In this document: positions 63,856-64,000 of the stretch, one piece after another
Position numbering within the stretch: the first letter of the stretch is position 1
How the letters are laid out: every line of letters begins with the position of its first letter
From: Pseudomonas sp. HOU2
GTDB lineage: Bacteria; Pseudomonadota; Gammaproteobacteria; Pseudomonadales; Pseudomonadaceae
Assembly (NCBI RefSeq): GCF_040729435.1
Contig: NZ_CP160398.1
Span: forward strand, 3,534,001-3,598,000
Direction: 5' to 3'
DNA length: 64,000 bases
Translations under genes and position numbers: made by a program
The notes under the pieces: model-generated
What the model was told of the DNA's origin: nothing
Databases searched by the model: none
What the model saw: only the letters and a program-made list of their open reading frames with translations

Positions 63856-64000
63856 GGGGGAGTGCTCCAAATCAGGCGACCGACGATCGGCGTGAAAGGA
63901 GACTAAATGATCTAAGAATCTAAAAATAAATAACTTTTTAGACTTAGCTTATGAGCGGAAAAATCTAAGGCGTGAGGGATTGTGGGTGAGGTCATTGTGG
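63856..64000 (-). promoter_or_regulatory. tauA upstream region
   Basis: Two recurring boxes: AAATAAATAACTTTTTAG (63924-63941, also at 44441 and 16106) and, on the minus strand, ATAAGCTAAGTCTAAAA (63952-63936), matching ATAAGCGATATCTAAAA of the ats region at 9759. Likely CysB-dependent promoter elements. The window ends before the next gene. Confidence 0.5.

Overview
The window looks like a chromosomal segment from a Pseudomonas of the fluorescens group. The evidence is high-GC codon use, tightly packed operons, more than twenty copies of pseudomonad intergenic palindromic repeats (several REP-type families), and gene families typical of that genus (AtsA with Cys51/Asp317/Asn318, AtsK, TauABCD, SfnR/SfnB-like proteins, TriABC-like pump). 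No rRNA, tRNA, phage, IS element or CRISPR array was seen.

Layout. 1-5441: end of a two-component system (response regulator cut by the window edge, then its sensor kinase), a HipB/HipA toxin-antitoxin pair, and an AraC regulator divergent from a membrane fatty-acid desaturase-like enzyme. 5572-13126: sulfate-ester module 1 (atsA-atsC-atsB on the minus strand, atsR divergent, a LysR regulator divergent from atsK). 13234-19901: sulfate-ester module 2 (a second formylglycine-type hydrolase, a paralogous LysR regulator, a TonB-dependent receptor, an arylsulfotransferase-family protein). 20091-21292: three tandem paralogous small beta-rich proteins. 21567-23555: a local tonB-exbB-exbD set. 23829-26446: a small serine hydrolase, an odd sigma54 activator related to SfnR, and a stand-alone MetQ-like binding protein. 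27134-30087: a complete polar amino-acid ABC transporter whose binding protein resembles cysteine-binding CjaA. 30208-37592: an AAA ATPase, a TriABC-like RND pump with two adaptor proteins, and a methyltransferase. 37751-44416: a minus-strand operon with a probable leader peptide, two SfnB/DszC-like and one DszA-like flavin-dependent monooxygenases, then metQ-metN-metI. 44674-50593: a two-repeat protein of unknown function, a cystine ABC transporter (tcyJLN), D-cysteine desulfhydrase and an EpsC/CysE-type serine acetyltransferase. 50978-54006: a BCCT (BetT) transporter behind a BetI-like operator, a small membrane protein and an orphan HicB. 54100-60098: a LacI regulator divergent from a TonB receptor, another DszA-like monooxygenase and an aldo/keto reductase. 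60259-63855: tauD-tauC-tauB-tauA.

Most of the window is one large sulfur-scavenging region. Outer-membrane receptors with their own TonB energiser, periplasmic binding proteins and ABC transporters import sulfate esters, sulfonates, methionine, cystine and taurine. Two sulfatases, two alpha-ketoglutarate dioxygenases and four flavin-dependent monooxygenases would release sulfate or sulfite; DcyD and EpsC connect to cysteine metabolism. Several of these operons share AT-rich upstream boxes (TCTTATTCC; AAATAAATAACTT...AG; ATAAGCnAnnTCTAAAA), suggesting a common sulfur-limitation control (CysB-like or sigma54/SfnR-like), which I infer but cannot prove.

The most unusual elements are the trio of avidin-like small proteins, the terminator-plus-leader-peptide arrangement before the DszC-like genes, the SfnR-like activator without a recognisable DNA-binding helix-turn-helix, and the LacI/TonB/monooxygenase/reductase cluster with a perfect 14-bp palindrome in its divergent promoter.
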